This document shows, piece after piece, positions 8,456 through 17,361 of a stretch of 56,293 nucleotides of DNA. The stretch is from Hyphomicrobium sp. (GTDB lineage Bacteria > Pseudomonadota > Alphaproteobacteria > Rhizobiales > Hyphomicrobiaceae). The notes under the pieces were generated by a model, which was not told the origin of the DNA, did no database searches, and saw only the letters and a program-made list of their open reading frames with translations. Where the stretch lies: assembly GCA_025458125.1 (NCBI GenBank), contig JALOTA010000022.1, positions 1 to 56,293 of the forward strand, in the 5' to 3' direction. Position 1 is the first letter of the stretch. Each line of letters begins with the position of its first letter. Made by a program: the position numbers and the translations under genes.

Positions 8456-9796
8456 TCACGCTGCAAGACTGTCTTGGGCAATCCCAGTCAGCGCCTCGCG
8501 CACCGCGTCGTGTTCGATCTTGTCGAGGGCTTCGCCGACAAAGCTCTCGATCAGCAGCGCACGCGCGACCGCCGCCGGAATACCCCGCGATGTGCAGTAG
8601 AACACGAGGTCCGGATCGATTTCCGCCGCCGTCGAGCCGTGCCCGCACACGACGTCATCGGCATAGATCTCGAGTTCCGGCTTGGAATCGAATTCCGCAT
8701 CCGGGGAAAGCATGAGGGCCTGGGCCATCTGCTTGCCGTCGGTCTTCTGCGCGCCGGGCTGCACGATCACCTTGCCCTGGAACACGGCCCGCGACTGGCC
8801 GTCGAGAACCGCCTTGAACAGTTCCCGGCTCGTGCAATGCGGAACCTTGTGGTCAACGACGACCGTGGTATCGGCGTGGCCGCGCCCGTGCACAATGGCA
8901 GCCGCCCCGAAATCGAAGGTCGAGTGCTCGCCCTGGAACGTGACGTTGAGCCCGTTGCGAACCAGTCCCTCGCCCAACGTCAACTGGAACGGCTTGTACG
9001 TGGCATTGCCGCCGAGCGACACCTGCCAGTGACCAAGATGAAGCGAGCCGGAATGGCTTTCAACCACTTTGACGTGGACGACTTCCGCGCCATCCGCGAT
9101 GTCGAGTTGCGTCAGTACGCTCGACTGACGGGTACCGCCATCGTCCGGAGCCCTCTCCACCTCCACGATCGTCGCTTTGACGCCCTTGCCGACACGAACG
9201 ACGTGGCGCAAGGCGGTCAGCACGTTGCTGCGGGCCGCGGCAACGATGACGATAGGCTCGCTGGCTTCGAAGCCTTCCGGCAAGTCGATGACAGCACCAT
9301 CCGTAAACAGCGCCGTATTGAGCAGCAGGTCCGACGATGCCGATAGCGCGGCGTCGGCCAGCACCGACTGGGCCGCGCCGGATCCCTTCGCCAGGACTTC
9401 CGACAGAAAGGCCGTGCCGGCATTGGCAACAGCGCCGCGGCCGTCGACGAACAGTGCAGCCCCGGAGGCAAGTCCGAGTCCGAAGTGCGGCCCCAGCGCC
9501 GTGCTGATGGCATCGGCGGCATCGATCCTTCCGTCGCCGTCCGCGAGGCCAAAAGCCTCCCGCACGTTCGCCTTGAGATCGGTATATTTGAACTCTTCCA
9601 CCCGACGGCTCGGCAAGCCCTTCGAAGCGAACGCGCCGATGGCGGCCCGCCGCAGGTCCGCGACGGCCCTGTTCCCGGGCAACCTCGCCGCGCGTTCCTC
9701 GAAGGACTTGAGGATCGAAATCTCTGCCTTCGTATTCAGTGTCTGAAGGGTCATATCACGCTGCGCCTTCTCTGCTACCGTGTCCGCACCATCCAT
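8456..9796 (-). CDS. sufD: Fe-S cluster scaffold subunit SufD
   Basis: Partner of SufB and SufC in the cytosolic SufBC2D scaffold complex. The N-terminal half is variable (RRVEEFKYTDLKANVREAF is the recognisable part). The C-terminal half holds the SufB/SufD beta-helix, with ALMLSPDAEFDSKPELEIYADDVVCGHGSTA and IESFVGEAL near the end. The frame opens at a GTG (9802) overlapping the sufC stop as GTGA. ATG 9796 lies six bases on and I take it as the start; ATG 9754 is a third possibility. The overlap implies translational coupling to sufC. Confidence 0.94.
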   Translation of the reverse strand: MDGADTVAEKAQRDMTLQTLNTKAEISILKSFEERAARLPGNRAVADLRRAAIGAFASKGLPSRRVEEFKYTDLKANVREAFGLADGDGRIDAADAISTALGPHFGLGLASGAALFVDGRGAVANAGTAFLSEVLAKGSGAAQSVLADAALSASSDLLLNTALFTDGAVIDLPEGFEASEPIVIVAAARSNVLTALRHVVRVGKGVKATIVEVERAPDDGGTRQSSVLTQLDIADGAEVVHVKVVESHSGSLHLGHWQVSLGGNATYKPFQLTLGEGLVRNGLNVTFQGEHSTFDFGAAAIVHGRGHADTTVVVDHKVPHCTSRELFKAVLDGQSRAVFQGKVIVQPGAQKTDGKQMAQALMLSPDAEFDSKPELEIYADDVVCGHGSTAAEIDPDLVFYCTSRGIPAAVARALLIESFVGEALDKIEHDAVREALTGIAQDSLAA

Positions 9797-9798
9797 TC

Positions 9799-10554
9799 TC
9801 ACGCCGCCTTGCCGGTGAAGTCGGCGTATCCCGACTTTTCAAGCTCGAGCGCCAGTTCTTTGCCGCCCGTCTTGCGAATGCGGCCATCCGCAAGAACGTG
9901 CACCTTGTCGGGTACAATGTGATTTAAGAGGCGCTGATAGTGCGTGATGACCAGCATTGCGCGGTCCGGTCCCCGCAGGGCGTTGACGCCGTCGGACACG
10001 ATCCTCAGCGCGTCGATGTCGAGCCCGGAGTCGGTTTCGTCGAGCACGCACAGGGAAGGCTCGAGCATCGCCATCTGGAGAATTTCCGACCGCTTCTTCT
10101 CGCCACCCGAAAACCCGACGTTGACCGGCCGCTTGAGCATCTCGAAGTCGATGTTGAGCTTGGCCGCGCGTTCCTTCACGAGCTTCATGAACTCAGGCGT
10201 CGAAAGCTCCGCCTCGCCCCTTTTCTTGCGTACCGCGTTCGCCGCCGTGCGCAGGAAGGTGAGCCCGGCGACGCCAGGAATCTCCATCGGATACTGGAAG
10301 GCGAGGAACACGCCCTTGGCGGCCCGCTCGTCCGGCTCCATGCCGATGATGCTCTCTCCATTCCAGAGAATGTCGCCCTCGGTGATTTCGTAGCCTTCAC
10401 GGCCGGCGAGCACGTAGGCGAGCGTCGACTTGCCCGACCCGTTCGGACCCATGATCGCGTGCACTTCGCCCTTGGGTACCGTCAGCGAAAGGCCCTTGAG
10501 GATGACCTTGTCTTCGTCTTCCAGCTTCACATGCAGATTCTTGATCTCGAGCAT
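9799..10554 (-). CDS. sufC: SUF system ATPase SufC
   Basis: A 251-residue ABC-type ATPase that drives the SufBC2D scaffold in the cytosol. Walker A is GPNGSGKST (36-44), the signature is [12 protein letters not shown] and Walker B is [13 protein letters not shown], all intact and typical of SufC, including the ETDSGLD run. The stop overlaps the start region of sufD and the gene follows sufB by 50 bases. Confidence 0.97.
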   Translation of the reverse strand: MLEIKNLHVKLEDEDKVILKGLSLTVPKGEVHAIMGPNGSGKSTLAYVLAGREGYEITEGDILWNGESIIGMEPDERAAKGVFLAFQYPMEIPGVAGLTFLRTAANAVRKKRGEAELSTPEFMKLVKERAAKLNIDFEMLKRPVNVGFSGGEKKRSEILQMAMLEPSLCVLDETDSGLDIDALRIVSDGVNALRGPDRAMLVITHYQRLLNHIVPDKVHVLADGRIRKTGGKELALELEKSGYADFTGKAA

Positions 10555-10604
10555 CGTTCGTCAGCCTTTTTGAATGGGGTTTCGTGTGGATCGGACAGCT
10601 GTCG

Positions 10605-12080
10605 TCAACCGACGCTGCCTTCCAGTGAAATGCCGATCAGCTTCTGCGTTTCGGCCAGGAATTCCATGGGCAACTGCTGCAGCACGTCGCGAACGAAGCC
10701 GTTCACAACAAGGGCCACCGCCTCTTCTTCCGACAGTCCGCGCTGCATGCAGTAGAACAGCATATCGTCGGAGATCTTCGACGTGGTTGCCTCGTGCTCG
10801 AAGTGCGCCGAGGAGTTCTTCGCCTCGATGTAGGGAACCGTGTGCGCGCCGCACTTGTCGCCGATGAGGAGCGAGTCGCACGCGGTGAAGTTCCGCGCAC
10901 CCGTAGCCTTGCGGTGCGCCGAGACGAGCCCGCGATAGGTGTTCTGCGAGAACCCCGCCGCGATCCCCTTGGAGATAATGCGGCTCGACGTATTCTTGCC
11001 GAGGTGGATCATCTTCGTGCCGCTGTCGACCTGCTGGTAGCCGTTCGACACCGCGATCGAATAGAACTCGCCGCGCGAGTTATCGCCGCGCAGGATGCAA
11101 CTGGGATATTTCCAGGTAATCGCGGAACCCGTCTCGACCTGCGTCCAGGATATTTTCGAGTTGTGGCCCCGGCAATCGCCGCGCTTGGTCACGAAGTTAT
11201 AGATGCCACCCTTGCCCTGCGCGTCGCCGGGATACCAGTTCTGAACCGTGGAATACTTGATCTCGGCATCGTCCAAAGCGATGAGTTCGACCACGGCCGC
11301 GTGCAACTGATGCTCGTCGCGCATCGGCGCCGTGCAGCCTTCCAGGTACGACACATAGGCACCGCGGTCGGCGATGATGAGCGTGCGCTCGAACTGTCCG
11401 GTCTGACGCTCGTTGATGCGGAAATACGTTGAAAGCTCCATCGGGCAGCGCACGCCTTCCGGCACGTAGACAAACGAGCCGTCCGAAAACACCGCCGAGT
11501 TCAACGCCGCATAATAGTTGTCGGACTGCGGCACGACCGAGCCCAGGTACTTCTTCACTAGGTCCGGGTGGTTGCGCAGGGCTTCGGAAATCGAGCAGAA
11601 AATCACGCCCGCCTTGGCCAGTTCGTCCTTGAAGGTCGTCACGACCGAAACGCTGTCGAGAACCGCATCCACCGCGACTCTCGGCTTATCGCTTTTCACG
11701 CCGGCCAGGATCTCCTGCTCGCGCAGCGGCACGCCGAGCCGCTCGTACATCTTCAGGAGTTCGGGATCGACCTCATCGAGCGACTTCGGCCCCTCCGCGC
11801 TCCTGGGAGCCGCGTAGTAGTAGAGATCCTCGAAATCGATCTTGGGATAGGAAACCTTCGCCCAGGTCGGCTCGATCATCGCGCGCCAGCGCCGGTAAGC
11901 CTCCAGCCGCCACTCGAGCATCCAAGCGGGCTCGCCCTTCTTCTCCGAAATGAAGCGAACGATCTCCTCGCTGAGGCCCTTGGGAGCCTTCACCGTGTCG
12001 ATCGCGGTCTCGAACCCGTACTTGTACTGGTCGACGTCGATCTTTCGAACCTGTTCGACCGTCTCTTGAACTGCAGGCAT
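10605..12080 (-). CDS. sufB: Fe-S cluster scaffold subunit SufB
   Basis: A 491-residue core scaffold subunit on which clusters are built with sulfur from SufS. The beta-helix core is evident from [19 protein letters not shown] onward. The C-terminal segment [19 protein letters not shown] holds the conserved cysteine region, and the following [18 protein letters not shown] is diagnostic of SufB. Length is normal. It lies between the desulfurase gene (about 60 bases upstream) and sufC. Confidence 0.97.
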   Translation of the reverse strand: MPAVQETVEQVRKIDVDQYKYGFETAIDTVKAPKGLSEEIVRFISEKKGEPAWMLEWRLEAYRRWRAMIEPTWAKVSYPKIDFEDLYYYAAPRSAEGPKSLDEVDPELLKMYERLGVPLREQEILAGVKSDKPRVAVDAVLDSVSVVTTFKDELAKAGVIFCSISEALRNHPDLVKKYLGSVVPQSDNYYAALNSAVFSDGSFVYVPEGVRCPMELSTYFRINERQTGQFERTLIIADRGAYVSYLEGCTAPMRDEHQLHAAVVELIALDDAEIKYSTVQNWYPGDAQGKGGIYNFVTKRGDCRGHNSKISWTQVETGSAITWKYPSCILRGDNSRGEFYSIAVSNGYQQVDSGTKMIHLGKNTSSRIISKGIAAGFSQNTYRGLVSAHRKATGARNFTACDSLLIGDKCGAHTVPYIEAKNSSAHFEHEATTSKISDDMLFYCMQRGLSEEEAVALVVNGFVRDVLQQLPMEFLAETQKLIGISLEGSVG

Positions 12081-12140
12081 TTCGACCTCTTCTCCCGTGC
12101 GCCCTCAAGTGGTGCGCCGTTGGCAACAAATTTCAGTTAG

Positions 12141-13274
12141 TCAGGCAGCCATAGCCGCCGTTCCAGCGATTGCGGCCCACGCCGCAGAAAATCTCTCCAG
12201 GTCGTCGGCCGTCGTCTCCCGGCCGAGACTCACGCGAACCGCACCGCGCGCCACATCCGGAGGCACTCCCATCGCCTCCAGAACGTGACTGGTGCCGACC
12301 TTGCCTGACGAGCAGGCCGCACCCGCGCTGAGCGCGAACCCGGCCAGATCGAGCTTGATGACGATCGTCTCTGCCAGCTTCCCCGGCAACGAGACGAGCG
12401 TGGTGTTCGGCAAGCGCGGAACTTCGCCCGCAATGACAACGCTCTCAGGGCTGCTACGCTGGAGCCCGGCCTCCAGACCGTCTCTGAGAGCTGCGATTTT
12501 CTGCGCAAGATCAAGATCGCGCCGTGCGGCCTCGGCTGCCGCACCAAAACCGGCAATCGCCATGACGTTCTCGGTGCCAGCCCGCCGCCGGCGCTCCTGC
12601 CCGCCGCCCGTGATCAAAGGATCGAGAGGCGTACCGTCGCGCACAACGAGAGCGCCGATGCCCTTGGGACCTCCCATCTTGTGAGCAGAAAGCGACATGA
12701 GCGACAGGCCGAGCGCGGAGAAGTTAACCGGTACGCGGCCCGCCGCCTGCGCCGCGTCTGAGTGGACGACGACGTTGTAGGCCGCCAAAGCTGCCGTCAA
12801 AGCGGCGACCGGCTGCAAGACTCCGGTCTCACCGTTCGCCAAGGCGAGGCTCGCCAACACAGGCGCCGATGCCTGCGGCTGGCGTGCCGCCCATTCCGCA
12901 ACCGCGCTGATGTCCTGAACGCCACTCGCATCGCAAGGCATTTCCATGCGCGGGGCATCGAGCCGACGCGCCGCGGCGAGAACGGCGGCGTGCTCGCAAT
13001 TTCCATAGAGCACCGCGCCCCAGCGCCGGCCTCCGATCGCCGTTGCATTCGCTTCCGTGGCACCGCTCGTGAAGATGATCTCCCCCGGACGCGCGTTGAC
13101 CAGGCGCGCCACCTGCTCCCGGGCTGCTTCGATGATGGCGCGCGCCGCCCGGCCCTCACAATGAACCGACGACGGGTTCCCGAACACGTCGAACGCAGCG
13201 TGCATCGCCGCCCGCGCTTCCGGCCGCAGCGGCTCCGTCGCGTTATGATCGAGATATGTGCGCGGCGCGGTCAT
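12141..13274 (-). CDS. IscS/NifS-type (group I) cysteine desulfurase in the suf operon
   Basis: A 377-residue PLP-dependent desulfurase. The N-terminal RTYLDHNATEPLRPEA, the PLP lysine in LSAHKMGGPKG, the RRRAGTENV segment and the catalytic-loop cysteine in SAGAACSSGKVG place it in group I. The frame is open upstream to 13433, but ATG 13274 overlaps the iscR stop as ATGA and begins the protein at MTAPRTYLDHNAT. A second desulfurase (sufS) sits at the other end of the same operon, an arrangement common in Hyphomicrobiales. How the two divide the work cannot be told from the sequence. Confidence 0.93.
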   Translation of the reverse strand: MTAPRTYLDHNATEPLRPEARAAMHAAFDVFGNPSSVHCEGRAARAIIEAAREQVARLVNARPGEIIFTSGATEANATAIGGRRWGAVLYGNCEHAAVLAAARRLDAPRMEMPCDASGVQDISAVAEWAARQPQASAPVLASLALANGETGVLQPVAALTAALAAYNVVVHSDAAQAAGRVPVNFSALGLSLMSLSAHKMGGPKGIGALVVRDGTPLDPLITGGGQERRRRAGTENVMAIAGFGAAAEAARRDLDLAQKIAALRDGLEAGLQRSSPESVVIAGEVPRLPNTTLVSLPGKLAETIVIKLDLAGFALSAGAACSSGKVGTSHVLEAMGVPPDVARGAVRVSLGRETTADDLERFSAAWAAIAGTAAMAA

Positions 13275-13729
13275 TCGGCTGCGAGCCTTTCCTGACCGGT
13301 TTCTGCAACGCCGGCGGCACGAGGTCCTCCATCGATCACGTCCTGAAGCGTGACCGTCTGGAAGAACTGCTCGATGTGCTGGCCGAGCGCCTGCCAAAGC
13401 CCATGCGTGATACAGCGGGTTGCACCGAGGCATCCGGCCTCGCCTTCCCCCGAACAGCGCGTCATGCGCGTTTCTTCTTCCACGGCCCGCAAAATGTCGG
13501 CAATCGTGATATCCGCCGCCGAGCGTCCAAGCCTGTAACCGCCGCTCCGGCCTCGTGCGCTGATGACGATCTCAGCCCGCCTCAGCCGGGCGAACAATTG
13601 TTCCAGGTAGGCGAGCGACAGCTTCTGCCGCTCAGCGATCGCCGCGAGCGCCACCGGCTCGCCCGCCTGATGGCGCGCCAGATCGGCCATGGCCATGACG
13701 GCATAGCGTCCCCGGGTGGTCAGTTCCAT
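13271..13729 (-). CDS. iscR: Rrf2-family Fe-S sensing regulator, IscR-type
   Basis: A 152-residue winged-helix repressor starting MELTTRGRYAVMAM, with the recognition region YLEQLFARLRRAEIVIS. It carries three cysteines and the ligand histidine of IscR, in TRCSGEGEAGCLGATRCITHGLW. The first cysteine gap is seven residues, where E. coli IscR has five. By family knowledge it binds a [2Fe-2S] cluster and adjusts suf expression to cluster demand. It is the first gene of the operon, so autoregulation is likely. A GAGG site lies seven bases before the ATG. Confidence 0.92.
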   Translation of the reverse strand: MELTTRGRYAVMAMADLARHQAGEPVALAAIAERQKLSLAYLEQLFARLRRAEIVISARGRSGGYRLGRSAADITIADILRAVEEETRMTRCSGEGEAGCLGATRCITHGLWQALGQHIEQFFQTVTLQDVIDGGPRAAGVAETGQERLAAE

Positions 13730-14063
13730 TCAAGCGCCTCCAGGCTTGCGAAAGGCAGCGACACCACCGGTCCCCTACGCCTACCCCTCACGGAGCTTGC
13801 AAATGGGGACGGCACTCGTGCTAAGAGGTCCGCCCGTCCGGGCGTTGGCGACCGCCAGCCCCGTCAGACTTTCGAAGAGTTCTAATCTCGCCTGTTTATG
13901 GAAATTCCGAGCATTGAAGTCAAGTATTCGCCGGAACACGCGACAACACGGCTCCGTGATGAGTTCAAACCCTGGAAGTCCCAGCGATTTTTCCTGACCA
14001 ACAGGCAGCACCCATCGGCCCCTGACGGCCGCCAGCAGCAATAGAGCGAGGCTTGAAGACCTG
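13730..14063. other. Intergenic region between iscR and the alpha/beta hydrolase gene
   Basis: About 330 bases shared by two divergent genes. The suf promoter candidate lies in the middle at 13895-13923, leaving a leader of about 160 bases before iscR. A 100-codon minus-strand frame at 13781-14083 crosses the region, but it has no ribosome site, overlaps the hydrolase start and spans the promoter, so I do not call it. Confidence 0.6.
13895..13923 (-). promoter_or_regulatory. Candidate sigma-70 promoter of the suf operon
   Basis: Read on the minus strand, TTGACT (13923-13918) and CATAAA (13900-13895) are separated by exactly 17 bases. This is a good housekeeping promoter about 170 bases upstream of iscR. 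I did not find a clear classical IscR type 1 palindrome around it. Confidence 0.5.
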
Positions 14064-14825
14064 ATGCCCGAACTAATTCTCAATGGTCCGGCCGGCCGGC
14101 TCGAGGCCCGGTATCACCACGACCCAAAGCCGGACAGCCCGATCGCGCTGATCCTCCACCCCCATCCGCAATTCGGGGGTACGATGAACAATCAGGTGGT
14201 CTACTCGCTTTACTACACCTTCGCCGAGCGGGGCTTCTCGGTTCTGCGCTTCAATTTCCGCGGCGTCGGCCGCAGCCAGGGCTTCTGGGATGGCGGCCCC
14301 GGCGAACTTGCCGACGCGGCGAGCGCCCTCGACTGGCTTCAGATCGTCAAGCCCGATGCCAAGTACTGCTGGATCGCCGGCGTCTCCTTCGGCACCTGGA
14401 TCGCCATGCAGCTTCTCATGCGGCGGCCCGAGATCGACGGCTTCATCTGCGTCGCCCCGCCGTCGAACCTCTACGACTTCTCGTTTCTCGCCCCGTGCCC
14501 CTCGTCCGGCCTCATGATCAACGGCGACAAGGACAGGGTCGTTCCGACGGCGTCGGTGGCTGAACTGTCGACAAAGCTCAAGACCCAGCGCGGCATCAAG
14601 ATCGATCACGAGGTGGTACCGGGCGCCAACCATTTCTTCGAAAACAAGACCGATGAGTTGCAGTCCGTGGTCGGTTCCTACCTCGACCGTCGCTTGCAGC
14701 AGGCCGAGGAAGAATACGAAGCCAAGAAGGCGAGAGAGCGCGAACGAGAGGCCGAACGCCAGAAGGAGCGCGAGCGCGAACGCAATGAAGCGCCGCCGGC
14801 GGCCGTCGATGACAGCGATGAATGA
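14064..14825 (+). CDS. Alpha/beta hydrolase with charged C-terminal tail
   Basis: A 253-residue hydrolase. LHPHPQFGGTMNN carries the oxyanion-region HPHP, RFNFRGVGRSQG is the usual post-strand motif, GVSFGTW is the nucleophile elbow with the catalytic Ser, INGDKDRVVP supplies the Asp and GANHFF the His. This matches the COG2945-like small hydrolases of alphaproteobacteria. The substrate is unknown. After residue 210 comes a tail of repeated Glu/Arg/Lys, probably a single charged helix, ending in an acidic DDSDE. No signal peptide is seen, so it is cytoplasmic. A strong terminator follows. Confidence 0.85.
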   Translation: MPELILNGPAGRLEARYHHDPKPDSPIALILHPHPQFGGTMNNQVVYSLYYTFAERGFSVLRFNFRGVGRSQGFWDGGPGELADAASALDWLQIVKPDAKYCWIAGVSFGTWIAMQLLMRRPEIDGFICVAPPSNLYDFSFLAPCPSSGLMINGDKDRVVPTASVAELSTKLKTQRGIKIDHEVVPGANHFFENKTDELQSVVGSYLDRRLQQAEEEYEAKKAREREREAERQKERERERNEAPPAAVDDSDE

Positions 14826-14832
14826 AGCATCG

Positions 14833-14862
14833 GGCCCCGCATCCACGGGGCCTTTTGTTTTT
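14833..14862 (+). terminator. Intrinsic terminator after the alpha/beta hydrolase
   Basis: GGCCCCG (14833-14839) pairs with CGGGGCC (14846-14852) around a six-base loop and is followed by TTTTGTTTTT. This is a classic Rho-independent terminator placed between two convergent genes; its T run touches the stop of anmK. Confidence 0.85.
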
Positions 14863-15971
14863 CACGCGGCCGAGGACGACGGAGGCCGGGAGATAACGCC
14901 GCCCGTCAGAGGCTGGGCGACGCCCGTCGTGCCCGGAAATGTGATCGCAAGCCCCATGAGGGCGCGCACCGCAAGATAGCCCCACGCCTCGGCTTCGACC
15001 GCATCGCCGTCTAGCCCCACCGCTTCGGCGGGAACCACCGCATTCTGCACGAGCCCGGCGATTCCGCTCATCATCGTGCGGTTCTTTCTGCCACCGCCGG
15101 CGACGATCCACAGCTCCGGCTCCTCGGGAAAGTGCTCGCGCGACTTTGCAATTGCCGCCACGGTGAGCTGCGTCAGCGTCGCAGCACCATCCTCAAGCCC
15201 CATCCAATCGACCACGTCCCAAACGAACGCGTTTCGATCGAGCGACTTTGGTGGCGGCGAACTGAAGAACGAATGCGACAGGCAGAACCTGACCACCGCA
15301 TCGTCAGCGCGGCCTTTCGCGGCCGTCTCGCCATCGCGATCGTAGGCCACGCCGGCACGCTTCATCATCCAGTCATCGACAAGAGCGTTGCCGGGACCGG
15401 TGTCGAAGGCGAGCAAGACACCATCGCGGCCGATGTACGTCACGTTCGCCACACCGCCGATGTTCACGAAAGCGACCGGGCGCACCGGCACGGTGTCGAC
15501 GAGAGCGCGATGATAAACGGGAACGAGCGGCGCTCCCTGTCCGCCCGACTCCACGTCGCGGGCGCGCAGGTCATGGACCACCGTCAGTCCGGACAGTTCC
15601 GCCAGCAGCGGGCCGTCGCCGAGCTGCACCGTCAATCCTCGCTCGGGCCTGTGCAGCACCGTCTGGCCGTGAAAACCGACCACATCGATTGCCGCCCGTT
15701 CGATCCCGTGGCTCGACAGGAACGTAGCCAGCACCCCGGCGTGCGCCTCGGTCAGCATGCGTTCCGTGCCACCCAATGTTCCCGGCCGGTCGAAACGCCC
15801 AGTCAAACCCCGCGCCTCCGCGAGCGCCCTCGCGATCGCCGCGCGCTGCTCCGAACTGTAGGGGTAGGTCGTTGCGGGGCCGCGCCGGGCCACGGACAGG
15901 CCGTCGGTTTCAACCAGCGCGACGGAAATACCGTCCATCGAGGTCCCGCTCATCAGTCCCACCGCGCGCAT
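14862..15971 (-). CDS. anmK: Anhydro-N-acetylmuramic acid kinase
   Basis: A 369-residue sugar kinase that recycles murein by turning 1,6-anhydro-MurNAc into MurNAc-6-phosphate in the cytosol. The family start is clear: [34 protein letters not shown] and [14 protein letters not shown] follow as phosphate-binding motifs, and [11 protein letters not shown] comes near the C-terminus. The frame extends upstream to 16076; ATG 15971 gives the canonical N-terminus. It is divergent from tyrS with 113 bases between, a pairing common in Hyphomicrobiales. Confidence 0.95.
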   Translation of the reverse strand: MRAVGLMSGTSMDGISVALVETDGLSVARRGPATTYPYSSEQRAAIARALAEARGLTGRFDRPGTLGGTERMLTEAHAGVLATFLSSHGIERAAIDVVGFHGQTVLHRPERGLTVQLGDGPLLAELSGLTVVHDLRARDVESGGQGAPLVPVYHRALVDTVPVRPVAFVNIGGVANVTYIGRDGVLLAFDTGPGNALVDDWMMKRAGVAYDRDGETAAKGRADDAVVRFCLSHSFFSSPPPKSLDRNAFVWDVVDWMGLEDGAATLTQLTVAAIAKSREHFPEEPELWIVAGGGRKNRTMMSGIAGLVQNAVVPAEAVGLDGDAVEAEAWGYLAVRALMGLAITFPGTTGVAQPLTGGVISRPPSSSAA

Positions 15972-16084
15972 CGGCTTGCTCCCAACCCCGTCGTCATGCA
16001 ATTTGCCCGGCGATTTGCCTGATGCGCTCGCACCTGGGCAACCGAAAGGCCGGCGCCGATGCCGGCGCGAACACACGAAAGACG

Positions 16085-17347
16085 ATGACCCATACAGCCA
16101 AGAGCCAGTTCCTGGCCACCCTCACCGAACGCGGCTTCATTCATCAGACCTCCGATTTCGACGGTCTCGACCGGCTTGCCGCCGACGGCAAGGTGATCGC
16201 CTACGTCGGATATGACTGCACCGCGCCTTCGCTGCATATCGGGCACCTGCTCTCGATCATGATCCTGCACTGGCTACAGAAGACCGGTGGAGGCAAACCG
16301 CTGACGCTGATGGGTGGCGGAACAACGCGCATAGGCGATCCCTCGGGCCGGGACGAAACCCGTCAGCTGCGATCCATCGAGGAAATCGACGCCAACAAGG
16401 ACAGCATCAAGCAGGTCTTTTCGAAATTCCTGAACTTCGGTGAGGGCGGGACCGATGCGGTGATGCTCGACAACGCCGAATGGCTGGCGCCCCTGAACTA
16501 TATCGAGTTCCTGCGCGATGTCGGGCGCCACTTCTCGGTCAACCGCATGCTCACGATGGATTCGGCCAAGCTGCGCCTCGACCGCGAGCAGGAGCTGTCG
16601 TTCATCGAATTCAACTACATGCTGCTCCAGGCCTACGACTTCGTCGAACTCGCCCGCCGCTACGGCTGCAATACGCAGATGGGTGGCTCGGACCAGTGGG
16701 GCAACATCGTCACCGGCATCGATCTCGGCCGCCGGATGGGCTTGAAGCATCAGCTTCATGCGCTGACCTGCCCGCTGCTGACCACGTCATCTGGCGCCAA
16801 AATGGGCAAAACCGCCAGCGGTGCCGTATGGCTGAACGAGGCGCAGCTACCGAGCTACGACTACTGGCAGTTCTGGCGCAACACGGAAGACGCCGACGTC
16901 GGCCGCTTCTTGAAGTTGTTCACGCTGCTTCCGATGAATGAGGTCACGCGTCTAGCGGCACTGGGCGGCGCGGAGATTAATGAGGCAAAGAAAGTGCTGG
17001 CTACGGAAGCGACGGCGCTGGTGCATGGCCGCGAAAAAGCCGAAGCGGCCGCTGAAACGGCTCGCAAGACCTTCGAGGAAGGCACCCTTGCCTCCGATCT
17101 TCCCACGGTCACCGTGCCGAAGTCCGATCTTGCCGCGGGACTGGGCGTGCTGGCAGCATTCGTTACCGCCGGCCTCGTAAAATCGAACGGCGAGGCGCGC
17201 CGCCAGATCCAGGGCGGGGGCCTCAAGATCAACGACACATCCGTCACCGACGAAAAGGCCCTGCTCTCCGAGCGGGACCTGACCGGCGACGGCGTCATCA
17301 AGCTGTCCTTGGGCAAGAAGCGGCACGTCTTGCTGAGGCCCGGCTGA
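16085..17347 (+). CDS. tyrS: Tyrosine--tRNA ligase
   Basis: A 420-residue class I aminoacyl-tRNA synthetase. The HIGH motif is intact at 51-54 (SLHIGHLLS), the tyrosine-site segments [10 protein letters not shown] and [10 protein letters not shown] are present, and the KMSKS loop reads AKMGKTASG. The C-terminal 70 residues form the S4-like RNA-binding domain ([15 protein letters not shown]). The frame is open far upstream to 15776, but ATG 16085 gives the normal start and length. Confidence 0.97.
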   Translation: MTHTAKSQFLATLTERGFIHQTSDFDGLDRLAADGKVIAYVGYDCTAPSLHIGHLLSIMILHWLQKTGGGKPLTLMGGGTTRIGDPSGRDETRQLRSIEEIDANKDSIKQVFSKFLNFGEGGTDAVMLDNAEWLAPLNYIEFLRDVGRHFSVNRMLTMDSAKLRLDREQELSFIEFNYMLLQAYDFVELARRYGCNTQMGGSDQWGNIVTGIDLGRRMGLKHQLHALTCPLLTTSSGAKMGKTASGAVWLNEAQLPSYDYWQFWRNTEDADVGRFLKLFTLLPMNEVTRLAALGGAEINEAKKVLATEATALVHGREKAEAAAETARKTFEEGTLASDLPTVTVPKSDLAAGLGVLAAFVTAGLVKSNGEARRQIQGGGLKINDTSVTDEKALLSERDLTGDGVIKLSLGKKRHVLLRPG

Positions 17348-17361
17348 GTCTCACTTCAGTC

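Noticed and set aside
6868-8715. 615-codon plus-strand frame opposite sufT and sufS
   Set aside because: Arg/His-rich mirror frame; the minus strand carries intact SufS and SufT motifs.
13781-14083. 100-codon minus-strand frame with a hydrophobic start
   Set aside because: No ribosome site, overlaps the hydrolase start and spans the best suf promoter candidate.
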